From the NCBI GenBank assembly GCA_024277815.1, contig JAJRUM010000051.1, positions 1 to 64,000 on the forward strand: DNA of 64,000 nucleotides, in the 5' to 3' direction. Numbering within the stretch: position 1 is the first letter of the stretch; every line of letters starts with the position of its first letter. Source of the stretch: Gammaproteobacteria bacterium (GTDB taxonomy: Bacteria > Pseudomonadota > Gammaproteobacteria > Xanthomonadales > SZUA-36). Under the pieces are notes generated by a model. That model was given only the letters and a program-made list of their open reading frames with translations, ran no database searches and was not told the DNA's origin. Made by a program: the position numbers and the translations under genes. Of the stretch, positions 25,996 to 36,000 are shown piece by piece.

Positions 25996-27866
25996 GGGCT
26001 GGATTCCTGTGAAACAGTCCTAAGTCTGTAACGTATGGCATATTGGGTAGTGGCCAGCGGGAAATTCAATTGCCAGTCTTCCTCAAAAGCTTTCATCTGA
26101 ACACTTAGCAACCCTTGAAGTGGATTATCCACATTGACAGGTATTTCAAATATATGGGTTCCGCCTGAAGTGGTTCGCAAAAATTTCAATACAACTTGCT
26201 TGTATTCCCTTTCAAGCACTACCTTGTCGATAAGGGACAAACTGGAATTTTCCAGATAGGCGGCAATTTTTTTGTCGTCACCTCCAATCATGACAGAAAG
26301 GCCGGAACTGCTGCCAATGCCAAACGTCGAATCCAGTTGTATGCCAATTTGCAAGGTTTTGCCCTTGACCCTGGGCAAAACGGTAACTATGGAGGCAATT
26401 GCAATATCCGGATTATCGAAATTCACAACCCGATACACCGCACGCCGTTCACCCCTGTCCATGCCTGACCTGAATAAATCGGTTACTCGATGAGTATCTT
26501 CAGTAACTTTCAGGTAGGTGCTTAACAGTTGCAAATATAATGGGGTGTCCGAGCCATCAAACCATGACGGCATTTCATTATTCAAAGCACTTTCCAGGTA
26601 GTTAACCTGGTTCAGCTTCAGCGAATAGTCCAGCAACGAATAGTCAATCTGGTTTGGCTTCAGCGAATCGTTGTCTCTCAAGCTTTTCAGGACCGGTGAG
26701 ATTTGTTCGTAAACGCCATCCTGTTTTACCCATTTCAGATAAGCGGAATGCTCGTCCTCATGAACCTCCCAAATACCGGACAACAGGCGACTGCTCAACC
26801 TGCAACGGGATAACTGTTTTTCGTTATACAAGTCAGCAAAGTATAGGGTGTAGCTGTTGATATCCTCAGGTTTGAAGGCCGCCTGAACTTGTAGCTGGAC
26901 ATAATTTGCAATGAGGCGCCCAACTTCATCTTCAGAACGGTAGAGAAATGATGCACAGTACATGCCAAAGCGGAATATTTTCTGGTAAAAGGAGTCTTGG
27001 AATTGGTCAAAAAACAGGTTGCCCGCATTGACGGTTGCTGCCCAAAATAAAGCCACTACCAATATATTTTTACTCAACGGCAGCCCAGCCAATAAAAGCC
27101 GATCTGCTTCATTACCATAGGCCATGAGGTAGACCGTCGCGTAGGTGATATTCACCCATGGCAAATATTTAATCTGGCCTGATGTGAATTGATTAACTTC
27201 TCGTTTGTAAACCCCAAGGAAATTCCGCATGATCTGCAGGGTTCCTTTAGGGCGCAGAGTGGCCAGCAGGTCGAGACCCTTAAAATCCAGGTTATCCAAT
27301 GCGGCAATGCCAGCGTCAGCGAGGAGTATATTCACAAGTTCCTGCAGTGCTTGCGTCGAACCCATGAGTGCCGCGGCATTATATGCTGCTACCGCTCTGG
27401 TTAACTCACCGGCTTCTCTGAAAGCCTCTGCCTCTGCGAAGTTTCTTCCAGCGTCAATGTCTGTCCGCCCGGGAGTATTTGCCAGTACTTCAATTCTTGT
27501 CGCCCAGTCTTTTACTATACTGCGGAAAAACCGGTCCGGACCATTTTTATCTATACCTGGTTGAGCGTTATCTTCCTTTATCTTTTGCTTGGTCAGTGCC
27601 GCAAGCTGTTTGGCCTGTTCCAGTTCTTTTGCGGAAATACCCATTGCAGGTATCACAGCATTGAATGGAATGTAAATATCATTGAGGAGTTTTCGTAAAA
27701 CCGCCTTATCCCGAAAAACAACCTGCTTTAAATCCTTGTCGCCATAAATTACCGGCCCGGATAAATGTTCATCAGATATAGCTGGAAACGAACAGACAAC
27801 GAGAGATAATGACAAAATTCTTACAGCACGTGCAAAACACGTCCCAGGGAATATGGTATCTAGCAT
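25992..27866 (-). CDS. Large exported helical-repeat protein of unknown function (624 aa)
   Basis: The family is not recognised. The N-terminus has a signal-like hydrophobic stretch (VRILSLSLVVCSFPAIS, 14-30). Residues about 140-190 (EAFREAGELTRAVAAYNAAA) look like a TPR or Sel1-type helical repeat. The C-terminal third is beta-rich. Its stop overlaps the start of the 1230-aa gene (ATGA), so the two are surely co-transcribed and probably act together at the cell envelope. The pair lies just downstream of tRNA-Thr in the putative insertion. Confidence 0.72.
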   Translation of the reverse strand: MLDTIFPGTCFARAVRILSLSLVVCSFPAISDEHLSGPVIYGDKDLKQVVFRDKAVLRKLLNDIYIPFNAVIPAMGISAKELEQAKQLAALTKQKIKEDNAQPGIDKNGPDRFFRSIVKDWATRIEVLANTPGRTDIDAGRNFAEAEAFREAGELTRAVAAYNAAALMGSTQALQELVNILLADAGIAALDNLDFKGLDLLATLRPKGTLQIMRNFLGVYKREVNQFTSGQIKYLPWVNITYATVYLMAYGNEADRLLLAGLPLSKNILVVALFWAATVNAGNLFFDQFQDSFYQKIFRFGMYCASFLYRSEDEVGRLIANYVQLQVQAAFKPEDINSYTLYFADLYNEKQLSRCRLSSRLLSGIWEVHEDEHSAYLKWVKQDGVYEQISPVLKSLRDNDSLKPNQIDYSLLDYSLKLNQVNYLESALNNEMPSWFDGSDTPLYLQLLSTYLKVTEDTHRVTDLFRSGMDRGERRAVYRVVNFDNPDIAIASIVTVLPRVKGKTLQIGIQLDSTFGIGSSSGLSVMIGGDDKKIAAYLENSSLSLIDKVVLEREYKQVVLKFLRTTSGGTHIFEIPVNVDNPLQGLLSVQMKAFEEDWQLNFPLATTQYAIRYRLRTVSQESSP

Positions 27867-28223
27867 ATGGATGCTGCCCCCTTTATTGGTTATTGGTATA
27901 GCAGTGTTTCGTGATGAACCGGAATTATAAAAAGAAGTATAGCAAATGAATTAAACCAGCAATGTGGCCGGCAACACACTCAGTGTCTCAAAAGCGGATA
28001 GCTCTTTGAAAGCAATTCCAAGGATTATCACAGTAGCGGGCACCCTGATTGATCTTTGAATCTTTAACTCTGGCACTTGACTCTAACCCCTTCAGGCCAG
28101 AAATATTCAATAGCGTATCGTGTTTGTATTGGCCGTAAATTGACATGTCCTGATATTCTTGTGCCATGATCAAGATCAAAATCAGTTCTAAAGTTGAACA
28201 ACGCGAGTGGGAAGCTCTGCATG
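27867..28223. other. Intergenic stretch with no supported gene
   Basis: About 357 bases between the large-protein pair and tRNA-Thr. A 63-codon minus-strand frame (27988-28179) is open but has no ribosome-binding site, signal or recognisable motif. The promoter of the pair should lie near 27870-27960, which is AT-rich. Confidence 0.5.
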
Positions 28224-28299
28224 TGGTGCCGGCACCAAGATTCGAACTCGGGACCTACTGATTACAAATCAGTTGCTCTACCAACTGAGCTATACCGGC
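28224..28299 (-). tRNA. tRNA-Thr (anticodon TGT)
   Basis: The 76-base reverse-complement sequence folds as a standard cloverleaf. The acceptor stem is GCCGGTA paired with TGCCGGC, the D-arm is GCTCAGTTGGTAGAGC, and the anticodon arm ACTGA-TTTGTAA-TCAGT shows TGT. The T-arm contains GTTCGAATC. Discriminator A and a genome-encoded CCA end the gene. Its 3' end faces the two large exported genes, and a decayed copy of the 3' half lies 7 kb away. Confidence 0.96.
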
Positions 28300-28367
28300 A
28301 CTGGTTATATCAGGGGATGGGATTTTAGGTGTTAGCAGCGTTCAACGCAATGTTTCTGTGCAAAATT

Positions 28368-29186
28368 TTAGCCGTCTGCAGGCGCTTCTCCGTCGCCGGC
28401 CTGTGGCCCATCCACTGCCCCCCCTGTACTGCTATTTGCTACCGGCTCAGATGCCTGCAACTGCACATCGGGTAGCCCCTGTTCTGGGGTCGCCGATTCA
28501 GCCTGGTCCGGCTCCTGCACTATCGCGCCTGAATCACCTCCCGCCTGCTCCGGACACGGCATGCTGCGCTGCATGAAATCATTCGGCCGATCCTGCATAT
28601 TGAGGGCCATGACGCTGGAACCCGGGTTTTGCTCATAGTCCAGCCAGTAACGGGGTTCTGCGCTGCGTTGCACACGCACCAAGGGTTCGTAGCCCTTGGT
28701 TCTCAGTGCCTGCTGGCGCTTCAAGGCATTTTCCTGACGCAAAAAGTATCCCAGCGAGACAGAATTCCTGAACTCACCCTCGAACACAACCGCGACATCT
28801 TTCAAGCCCAGTGCCTGCAGGGCAAACAATTCCTCATTGGCCTCCAACAGTGACCGGTAAGGCCGTAAAAACACCCAGTAACCTTTCTCTACCAGTGCCT
28901 GTGTCTGCCGGTCTTGCGTGTTGAGCGCAACCTCCAGAAGATCATCACGAACCGCTTGCATGTCTTTGATACCATGAAATGGTCCGATGGTAAAACACTG
29001 GCGACTGCCGGCCATCAAATCCTGATCCTTCACCAACTCACTGAACAGATGGATGGTTGGAATACCGCTATCCTCCATCGCAGCAACACTGGCAGCAGTT
29101 TCTGTTTCCACTTCAGGCTTTCCTGCCTGGAAGCCCAGCAATAGCAGGTTGGCTACGAACAGGCTGATAACAATTATTCTTAACAT
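28368..29186 (-). CDS. Membrane-anchored SPOR-like domain protein
   Basis: The product is 272 aa. One N-terminal membrane helix (residues 2-20) is followed by a region resembling tandem SPOR folds: CFTIGPFHGIKDMQAVRDDL near 63, then GYWVFLRPYRSLLEA near 102 and VVFEGEFRNSVSLGYF near 133. Aromatic/charged beta-strands alternate with helices, as in SPOR domains that bind denuded peptidoglycan. The C-terminal 60 residues are Pro/Gly/Ala-rich. It may work in cell division or envelope maintenance. It lies ten bases downstream of plsY. Confidence 0.65.
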   Translation of the reverse strand: MLRIIVISLFVANLLLLGFQAGKPEVETETAASVAAMEDSGIPTIHLFSELVKDQDLMAGSRQCFTIGPFHGIKDMQAVRDDLLEVALNTQDRQTQALVEKGYWVFLRPYRSLLEANEELFALQALGLKDVAVVFEGEFRNSVSLGYFLRQENALKRQQALRTKGYEPLVRVQRSAEPRYWLDYEQNPGSSVMALNMQDRPNDFMQRSMPCPEQAGGDSGAIVQEPDQAESATPEQGLPDVQLQASEPVANSSTGGAVDGPQAGDGEAPADG

Positions 29187-29195
29187 AAATGCAGC

Positions 29196-29825
29196 TTAGT
29201 GTTTACGGGAGAACAGTTGCAAGGGTTGGAATCGATGTTCTGTCCCCGCCCGAAGCTTACGCATATTGCTGCGGTGGGTAAACAGCAGAAAGGTGGCGAG
29301 TACCACCGAAAAACCTAACACCGTGGAACTGCTCAACAACCATGCCGTTGGCACCAAACTGAAGCCGGCGAGTACGGTCGCGAGACCTACATAACCTGTC
29401 ACCAGCAACACCAGCAACCAAACCAACAGCACCGGCAACAGCAGTAGCGGCTCAATAACAATTAGCACACCGACAGCGGTTGCCGCGCCCTTACCGCCCC
29501 GGAAACCATGCCAGAATGGAAAGCAATGTCCAAGCACCGCTGCGAAACCACAAGCCATCACCAACAATTCCCGGTTAACTACAGCGGGTGAACTGCAAAT
29601 ATCCAGGAAGGGCAACCACCAGACTGCCACAAAGCCCTTACCCACATCAATAATGACCACAGCCAGCGCGAATAGCAGCCCCTGGGTCCGGAAAGCATTG
29701 GTGCCACCGGCATTGCCGCTGCCGTGATGACGAATATCAATCTTCTTCAGTTTCCCCAACACCAGGCTGCCGGATACAGAACCCAGCAGATAAGCCAAAA
29801 TAATTTTTACAATAAAAGCAGTCAT
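29196..29825 (-). CDS. plsY: Glycerol-3-phosphate acyltransferase PlsY
   Basis: The product is 209 aa and uses acyl-phosphate to acylate glycerol 3-phosphate in the inner membrane. Conserved motifs are GSGNAGGTNAFRTQG (near 35-49) and HCFPFWHGFRGGKGAATAVG (near 98-117), with multiple membrane helices. I use the ATG at 29825; a TTG two codons upstream is in frame. It is the first step of phosphatidic acid synthesis together with PlsX. Confidence 0.95.
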   Translation of the reverse strand: MTAFIVKIILAYLLGSVSGSLVLGKLKKIDIRHHGSGNAGGTNAFRTQGLLFALAVVIIDVGKGFVAVWWLPFLDICSSPAVVNRELLVMACGFAAVLGHCFPFWHGFRGGKGAATAVGVLIVIEPLLLLPVLLVWLLVLLVTGYVGLATVLAGFSLVPTAWLLSSSTVLGFSVVLATFLLFTHRSNMRKLRAGTEHRFQPLQLFSRKH

Positions 29826-29838
29826 ACTCAAATTTGGC

Positions 29839-30160
29839 CTAGTTCAACTGAGGTGGTTGGGGCAGAAAACCAACCACCAACCCTCCCGACCCAAGGTGTA
29901 TACCCAATGCCGGGGCCATCTCGGTTATATGGCTCGGCTATATGGCAGGAATGCACCTGCGTATGCCTGCTCAGTATATACCTTCGCAAGGCGCGTGCAC
30001 CGTCGTAGTTGGCCCCGTGGGAAATCAAAATACGTTAGCTCCTGTACGGGTTCATCATCACAAACCTGCCATTGCCGGATACCCGCAAATATGTGGCGAA
30101 AATAACCGGCTAATAGCCAGATTCACGCTAAAACTTGCGAGCTGCACCAACAATACCCAT
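29839..30160 (-). pseudogene. Truncated, frameshifted degV remnant
   Basis: Upstream of plsY the minus strand encodes the C-terminal end of a DegV fatty-acid-binding family protein in pieces. ITEMAPALGIHLGSGGLVVG, ending at a TAG (29839-29841), is the hallmark DegV C-terminus. A second frame upstream (ISHGANYDGARALRRY) gives the preceding DegV segment. The two frames join cleanly if one copy of a 13-base tandem duplication at 29921-29946 is removed. Further upstream there are in-frame stops, and the N-terminal half of the roughly 280-aa family is missing. The 5' limit is approximate. The gene is therefore inactive. Confidence 0.65.
29921..29946. repeat. 13-base tandem duplication that frameshifts the degV remnant
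   Basis: TCGGTTATATGGC (29921-29933) is followed directly by TCGGCTATATGGC, 12 of 13 bases identical. Removing one unit restores the DegV reading frame through HSCHITEMAPALG. The one mismatch shows some time has passed since duplication. Confidence 0.8.
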
Positions 30161-30228
30161 ATAGTGCCTTATGGCACATTTGGCATGAAACCTGCATCTA
30201 TACACTACAACAAGCTGGAGGAAACAAT

Positions 30229-30561
30229 ATGCAAGACGACACTTTTTTTGCGAGCATCAAGAGAAACCTGAACGGTCAGCCTGGACAGCCAATCGTGCTC
30301 GGCGTCTGTAAAACGATAGCAGCGCGCTTCGACCAGGAGGTCTGGCTGATCAGACTGGCTGCGATCGTGCTTGGCGTGGTCTTCACATTCGGTACGTTGG
30401 TCGTCTATATATTGCTGGGCCTGTTTATGGAGGAAACTTCAGACCGTACAAAAAGCCTGTTTGAGGGCCTGGGAATCTGGTTCCGGGAGTTTACCGATAA
30501 AGTAGCCAGCTACTCGAATGAAGTCTTCAAAACAGACAGGTCGTCACGCCGGGACACGTAG
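30229..30561 (+). CDS. PspC-domain inner-membrane protein
   Basis: The product is 110 aa. The PspC module is seen in PIVLGVCKTIAARFDQEVWL (residues 21-40), followed by one hydrophobic helix (about 42-67). PspC domains belong to envelope-stress systems, but no pspA, pspB or pspF is adjacent, so the role here is open. GGAGG lies seven bases before the ATG. The gene is divergent from the degV remnant. Confidence 0.8.
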   Translation: MQDDTFFASIKRNLNGQPGQPIVLGVCKTIAARFDQEVWLIRLAAIVLGVVFTFGTLVVYILLGLFMEETSDRTKSLFEGLGIWFREFTDKVASYSNEVFKTDRSSRRDT

Positions 30562-30674
30562 TCCAGACACCTTTCCTGTAAGTTACCCGCCCAGTCATCC
30601 GCGAGCCAAACAGCATCGACTCTGATGATTTTCCCCTCTGCCCCGAAGCGTGGCCCGGTATACACCCGAACCAA

Positions 30675-30704
30675 TTGATTTTGTAGGATAAATTAGTATA
30701 TAAT
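30675..30704 (+). promoter_or_regulatory. Likely sigma70 promoter of the IPTL-tailed beta-helix gene
   Basis: TTGATT at 30675-30680 and a consensus TATAAT at 30699-30704 are 18 bases apart, 60 bases before the start codon at 30765. The -10 match is perfect; the -35 is four of six. Confidence 0.6.
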
Positions 30705-30764
30705 GTATGTGCGTCTTGATATAGGTTAATTCAGCCACCTGAATGGGGAAACTCGGGAGCTACC

Positions 30765-32921
30765 ATGCCTAATGTTCACCTGACTAAACTGGCACGCGCA
30801 ATTCGTGCTCAGCTTGGTACTTCCACTTCTATTGCTGTCGGCGTTGCATTGATTTCAACCACCGCCGCACACGCAAAAGCCGTTCCACAATTATTACCGG
30901 AAACAACTTTCTTCCATGCGGACAATGCCGTCACTAACCGTGAACTGGTGTTTGTTGATGCCGATGTTCCGGAACCTGAACAGTTGCTGGTGGGCCTCAA
31001 GCAGGGTGTGGAAATTATCACCCTGAACCATGAACAGGATGGTATCGAACAAATCACTCGGGTACTGGATGCACGTGCTGATATTTCCGCCGTGCATATT
31101 GTCGCGCATGGCCAGTCAGGCAGCCTGACACTGGGCAGCACCCGACTTGATTCACAGGGCCTGAGCGACCGGGCCAAACTGCTGCAACGCTGGTTTAAAG
31201 ACAATGGCCAGGATAACCCGGACGTACTGCTGTACGCCTGCGACGTTGCCCGGGGTGAAGACGGTGCCGCGTTTGTTCAGCAACTGGCCATACTGACCGG
31301 TGCTGACATTGCTGCGTCTACCGATAAAACTGGCATGGGTGGCGATTGGGACCTGGAATACAACATCGGCAAAATTGATACGCCGCTGGCGTTCAAAGAA
31401 GAAGACATGCTGGCCTACCCGCACAGCCTGGCCACCTTTACTGTCACCAAGACTGCTGATACGGCTGATGGCACCTGTGACACGGACTGCTCGTTGCGCG
31501 AAGCGGTGGTTGCTGCCAATGCTGCCGCAGGCATTGACACCATTGTTTTCGACCCGGCGGTAACCGGTACCATTACGCTGACGCTGGGGCAAATTAACAT
31601 CACAGATGATCTGGTGATGAATGGCCCGGGTGCAGCGACGCTAGCCATAAGCGGCGGCAATACCAGTCGCATCTTTGAGGGTTCGTTTGGTGTTGACTTT
31701 ACCCTGAGGGATTTGACGCTCAGGGATGCTAATGCCAGCGGCGATGGCGGCGCTATTCGCAGTAACCACGGCATCCTGCGCGTCGAAGACTCGGTGATCA
31801 CCGAAAATAGCGCTTCATCGGATGGTGGCGGCATCTACGCAGATGAAGGTGACGTGTATATCATCCGTTCTGAAATCTCCAATAACTATGCTGGCGATGA
31901 TGGCGGGGGTATCTTTCGTTATAACGATGGTGAGAGCGACTATTTGACCATCGTTGACAGCCTGATTACCGGCAATACAGCCGATGGCGATGGTGGTGGT
32001 ATTGCCATTTATGCCGATGATGATGGCGGTACTAACAACATACTGAACAGTGTCATTTCCAATAACGAAGCGCGGGGGGAAGGTGGCGGTTTATGGATCT
32101 ATTCTGATGATGAAGGCTACTACACCTATATAACCGACAGCACCATTTCCAACAATACGGCTGGCCGCGATGGTGGTGGCATGTGGATATATCACGATGA
32201 CGATGGCTACATAGTTATCAATAACAGTACGATCTCGGGGAACTCCGCAGCGTATGATGGCGGTGGCATTTTTATTGATGATGCTGACAGATTGGAAATC
32301 AACAACAGCACCATTTCCAGTAACACCGCAGTATATGATGGCGGTGGTATTTTTCTTAGGCGGGGTCGCGCTCCGATTAGTAACTCCACCATTGTATTCA
32401 ATTCGGCGGGAGACCAGGGTGGCGGTATCAGAAACCTCTCCTTACTATATGTCGAAAACAGCATAATTGCCGAAAATACAGCCCCAAATGGACCGGATGT
32501 GTCTACCGGCAACTACCTCGATACATTTGAAGCCAGCTTTAGCCTTATTGGCGACACCAGTGACTCCATGATTATTGACAGCGGCGGCAACATACTTGAT
32601 ACCCCATCCGGGGTCTCGCCAACCCTGGTCAACGCCGGTGGTCCAACGATGGTGCATCTGCTTGATGCCGGCAGCCCGGCCATTGATGCCGGTCAGCCTG
32701 GATCTACCGGTTTTGACTATGACCAGCGTGGCATAGGGTTCCCTCGGGTGATTGGTCCGCGGGTGGATATGGGTGCTGTTGAGATGCCATCGCAGTACGA
32801 AGCCATACCCGTGCCCACACTGCAAAACTGGGCCCTGATTCTGCTTGGACTATTACTGCCCGGCCTGGCTCTGCGCTGGCGTGGAAAGCTGGAAAAGAGG
32901 CAGGTAAGAATAAACAGCTAA
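30765..32921 (+). CDS. Exported DUF4347/CSLREA beta-helix protein with IPTL-type C-terminal sorting tail
   Basis: The product is 718 aa. A signal-like N-terminus (to about 40) precedes a DUF4347 domain (about 58-220; VHIVAHGQSGSLTLGS near 105). A CSLREA segment (CDTDCSLREAVVAANAA near 238) opens a right-handed beta-helix. The helix carries many NSTISxNTAxxDGGGI-type coils rich in Asp, Gly and Asn. The C-terminus (VPTLQNWALILLGLLLPG then Arg/Lys) is an IPTL-CTERM tail, which in known systems is processed by an exosortase. No exosortase gene is in the window. It is probably a surface or secreted adhesin-like protein. A good promoter and terminator suggest it is transcribed alone. Confidence 0.85.
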   Translation: MPNVHLTKLARAIRAQLGTSTSIAVGVALISTTAAHAKAVPQLLPETTFFHADNAVTNRELVFVDADVPEPEQLLVGLKQGVEIITLNHEQDGIEQITRVLDARADISAVHIVAHGQSGSLTLGSTRLDSQGLSDRAKLLQRWFKDNGQDNPDVLLYACDVARGEDGAAFVQQLAILTGADIAASTDKTGMGGDWDLEYNIGKIDTPLAFKEEDMLAYPHSLATFTVTKTADTADGTCDTDCSLREAVVAANAAAGIDTIVFDPAVTGTITLTLGQINITDDLVMNGPGAATLAISGGNTSRIFEGSFGVDFTLRDLTLRDANASGDGGAIRSNHGILRVEDSVITENSASSDGGGIYADEGDVYIIRSEISNNYAGDDGGGIFRYNDGESDYLTIVDSLITGNTADGDGGGIAIYADDDGGTNNILNSVISNNEARGEGGGLWIYSDDEGYYTYITDSTISNNTAGRDGGGMWIYHDDDGYIVINNSTISGNSAAYDGGGIFIDDADRLEINNSTISSNTAVYDGGGIFLRRGRAPISNSTIVFNSAGDQGGGIRNLSLLYVENSIIAENTAPNGPDVSTGNYLDTFEASFSLIGDTSDSMIIDSGGNILDTPSGVSPTLVNAGGPTMVHLLDAGSPAIDAGQPGSTGFDYDQRGIGFPRVIGPRVDMGAVEMPSQYEAIPVPTLQNWALILLGLLLPGLALRWRGKLEKRQVRINS

Positions 32922-32947
32922 GATGGTTTTTCTGTTTGATTCGTGAG

Positions 32948-32975
32948 ACGGGCACCCTCAAGTGCCCGTTTTATT
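32948..32975 (+). terminator. Rho-independent terminator after the beta-helix gene
   Basis: ACGGGCAC (32948-32955) and GTGCCCGT (32962-32969) form a GC-rich eight-pair stem with a six-base loop. It is followed by TTTATT and lies 27 bases after the stop codon. Confidence 0.85.
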
Positions 32976-33089
32976 GTCCGCTCCAGATAGTTTTCACAAC
33001 CGCTTTTTGATTCCTGAACTTTCGGCTACACTAGATTTCAGCCAACAAACGCTGCAAGCAATTTCCTGCCTCGACAACTAGGGCCTGAT

Positions 33090-36000
33090 ATGGATCTCAA
33101 TCATGACTTTTATCGCCTGCCCGTGCATTTTGACAGTGCGAGACTGGCTGCTGAGGTCGCCCGATTCAGCGAAGATGACTGGCGTCCACATCCACAGGGG
33201 TTTGAAGGCAACTCAGCACTGCTGCTGATTTCAGCACACGGCAGCCTGGATGACGATGGGCTACTGGGTCCGCAAAAACCCACCCCGTTACTGCAGCGCT
33301 GCCCCTACTTAAAACAAGTATTGGCATCATTTGAGACGGTGCTCGGGAGAACCCGGTTGATGCGGTTGGCGCCAAATGCCGATGCCAAAGCGCATATGGA
33401 TGCCAGTTACTACTGGCATCAGCGGGTCCGTATCCATGTACCCATCCAGACCCATCCCGACATTTCATTCCATACGGGCGATAGCAGCGTGCATATGGAG
33501 GCCGGTGATTGCTGGATTTTTAATACCTGGAAGATGCACACCGTAAAGAATTCAACCGATCAGACCCGCATCCACCTGGTTGCTGACAGCGTTGGTTCGG
33601 GCGCGTTCTGGGACCTGATCGAAAATTCAGTGACCGTTCCGCCAGGCAGTGATTCCATCAGCACCAAAAGCCGTCGCTTTATCGGCTATCGTGAGAATGC
33701 TAAGCCGGTGATAGAAACCGAGGCGGTGAATTTTCCGCTCGTGATGTCCCCCTGGGAACAGCAGAGCCTGCTGACACCGATCATTCAGGATCTTCAAAGC
33801 CAGGCGGGTTCCAACACAGAAATATTTCCGGTTCTGGAAAAAATATTGCTTCGCTTTCGCCGCCAGTGGCACAACATCTGGGCCTTGCATGGCGATGGCC
33901 CAGCGGGCTGGACAGCTTACAAAAATGCCCTGGAGCACCTGCAGAGTGCGTTAACGCCGTTCAAGGGCAGCATGTACCTGCACAATGGTATGGAGGCCAC
34001 TGGCATGATCAGACAGGCAGTGATTGTGCCTGCACTCAACCTGGAAATTCCGCCAAAACCCAAGCGTGCCGGTGTGGGTGCCCCCGAACAAACAACACGG
34101 TCACAACAAGCATCAGCACAGACCGAGCCGCCGGTGCCACCAGCAAAAGCAGTTCCCGTTGATAAGCAACCAGCAAAAACCCAGCCGTTCGATCGCCCAG
34201 TCATTATAGTTTCTGCACCACGCTCTGGAAGCTCCTTTCTTTTTGAAACCCTGAGCCGTTCGCCCGGGTTCTTTACCATTGGCGGGGAGAGCCACGGTGT
34301 CTTTGAGTCTATTCCAAAGTTGCAGCCTGCCAACCGGATTTTTGAATCGAACCGGTTGACGGTGCAGGATGCAGATGCTGAAACGTGCGATACCATACGC
34401 CGGTCTTTTTATCAGAAGTTACGCAACGCCAGCGGTGCAAAACCACCCCGGAATCGACCTGTCCGGCTGTTGGAAAAAACCCCTAAGAATGCGCTTCGCA
34501 TTCCATTCCTGAACACTGTTTTCCCGGATGCCTTGTTTGTCTATTTGTACCGCAATCCTGCTGAGAGTATCAGCAGCATCAAGGAAGCCTGGGATAGCCA
34601 ACGTTTTATTACCTATAAGAATGTACCGGGTTGGCCGCGCAAAGACTGGTCATTGTTGTTGACTCCGGGTTGGCGTGAACTTGCCGATGCCGGAGATTTT
34701 GAAATTGCCCTGCAACAATGGCAGGTCAGTAACCGGCAGATCATGCAAGACCTTGCTGATATTCCCGATGAACGCTGGATTGCAATTAGCTACGCCGAGT
34801 TGCTGGAGGATACCAGCGCAAGCATGGCACGTTTGAGTCTTTTTGCAGGGGTTAGCTGGGAAGGTAGCCTACAGGACCCATTGCCATTATCCAGGCACAC
34901 CGTCAGCGCACCGGAATCGGATAAGTGGCGCAAGAATGAAAAAGAAATCACCCCCCTTCTAGCTGCCACCAGTGACATTGCAACGCAAGCACAGGCCATG
35001 ATTTCAGTCACCAGGACCCGAAAATATCCCGAGCGTCTGAAACAGGATATCAGCACTGATCCCAAGCGCTCTCCAATGCGTAGTTCACACACCAGCAGCC
35101 TTACAAAAATGCTGCACGATATGAAATTCAGTCTGCTGGTAACCACTTACCAGGCGGGTAAACTTATCCTGGTACGCCAGAGTAATGGAAAGCTGAATAC
35201 CCATTTCAGCATTTTCAAAAAACCCATGGGCCTGGCAGTCAACCAGCAGAAACTTGCCCTTGGCACCAACAATGCCGTTGAGTTCTTTGTCAACATGCCG
35301 GATGCTGGCAATAAGGATAGTGCTGCGACCGGCAACGATGCCCGTTTTATGAAGCGACTGGAGCAAGTCACCGGCAATATCGACATTCATGAAATGGGCT
35401 GGGGCAAGAACGACCTGTGGCTGATCAACACCCGTTTCTCCTGCCTCTGCACGCTGGATTTAAACAATAATTTTGTACCCCGTTGGCAACCTTCCTTTAT
35501 CACCGCATTGGCTCCTGAGGACCGTTGCCACCTCAACGGCTTATGCCTTATCGACGGCCAACCTAAATACGTAACAGCGCTGGGCCAAAGTGATCAAGCA
35601 CAAGGCTGGAGATCCAAGCGCGCCAACGGTGGAATTATTATCGATATCGAAAGCAATCAACTGGTGGCCAGTGGCCTCTCGATGCCGCACTCACCGCGCT
35701 GGTATCAGGAGCAGTTGTGGGTTCTGGAATCCGGCAAAGGTTCACTGGCGAGAGTCAATATCAAGACGGGTGAAATCGACACGGTTGCCGAACTGCCCGG
35801 CTTTACCCGTGGGCTGAGCTTTGTCGGTCACTACGCATTTGTTGGCTTATCAGAAGTCCGGGAAACCGCAGCATTTGGCAGCATTCCCATCACCGAAAAA
35901 GCAGCAGAGCGCACCTGTGGTGTCTGGGTAGTTGATATTCGAAATGGCAAAACAGCTGGTTTCCTTCGTTTCGAAGGAGACATTCGCGAAATTTTTGCCG

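Noticed and set aside
27988-28179. 63-codon minus-strand open frame between the large-protein pair and tRNA-Thr
   Set aside because: No ribosome-binding site, no recognisable motif, and the context is intergenic; left unannotated as a gene.
29828-30028. 66-codon minus-strand open frame upstream of plsY
   Set aside because: It is a piece of the frameshifted degV remnant continuing in a wrong frame after the 13-base duplication.
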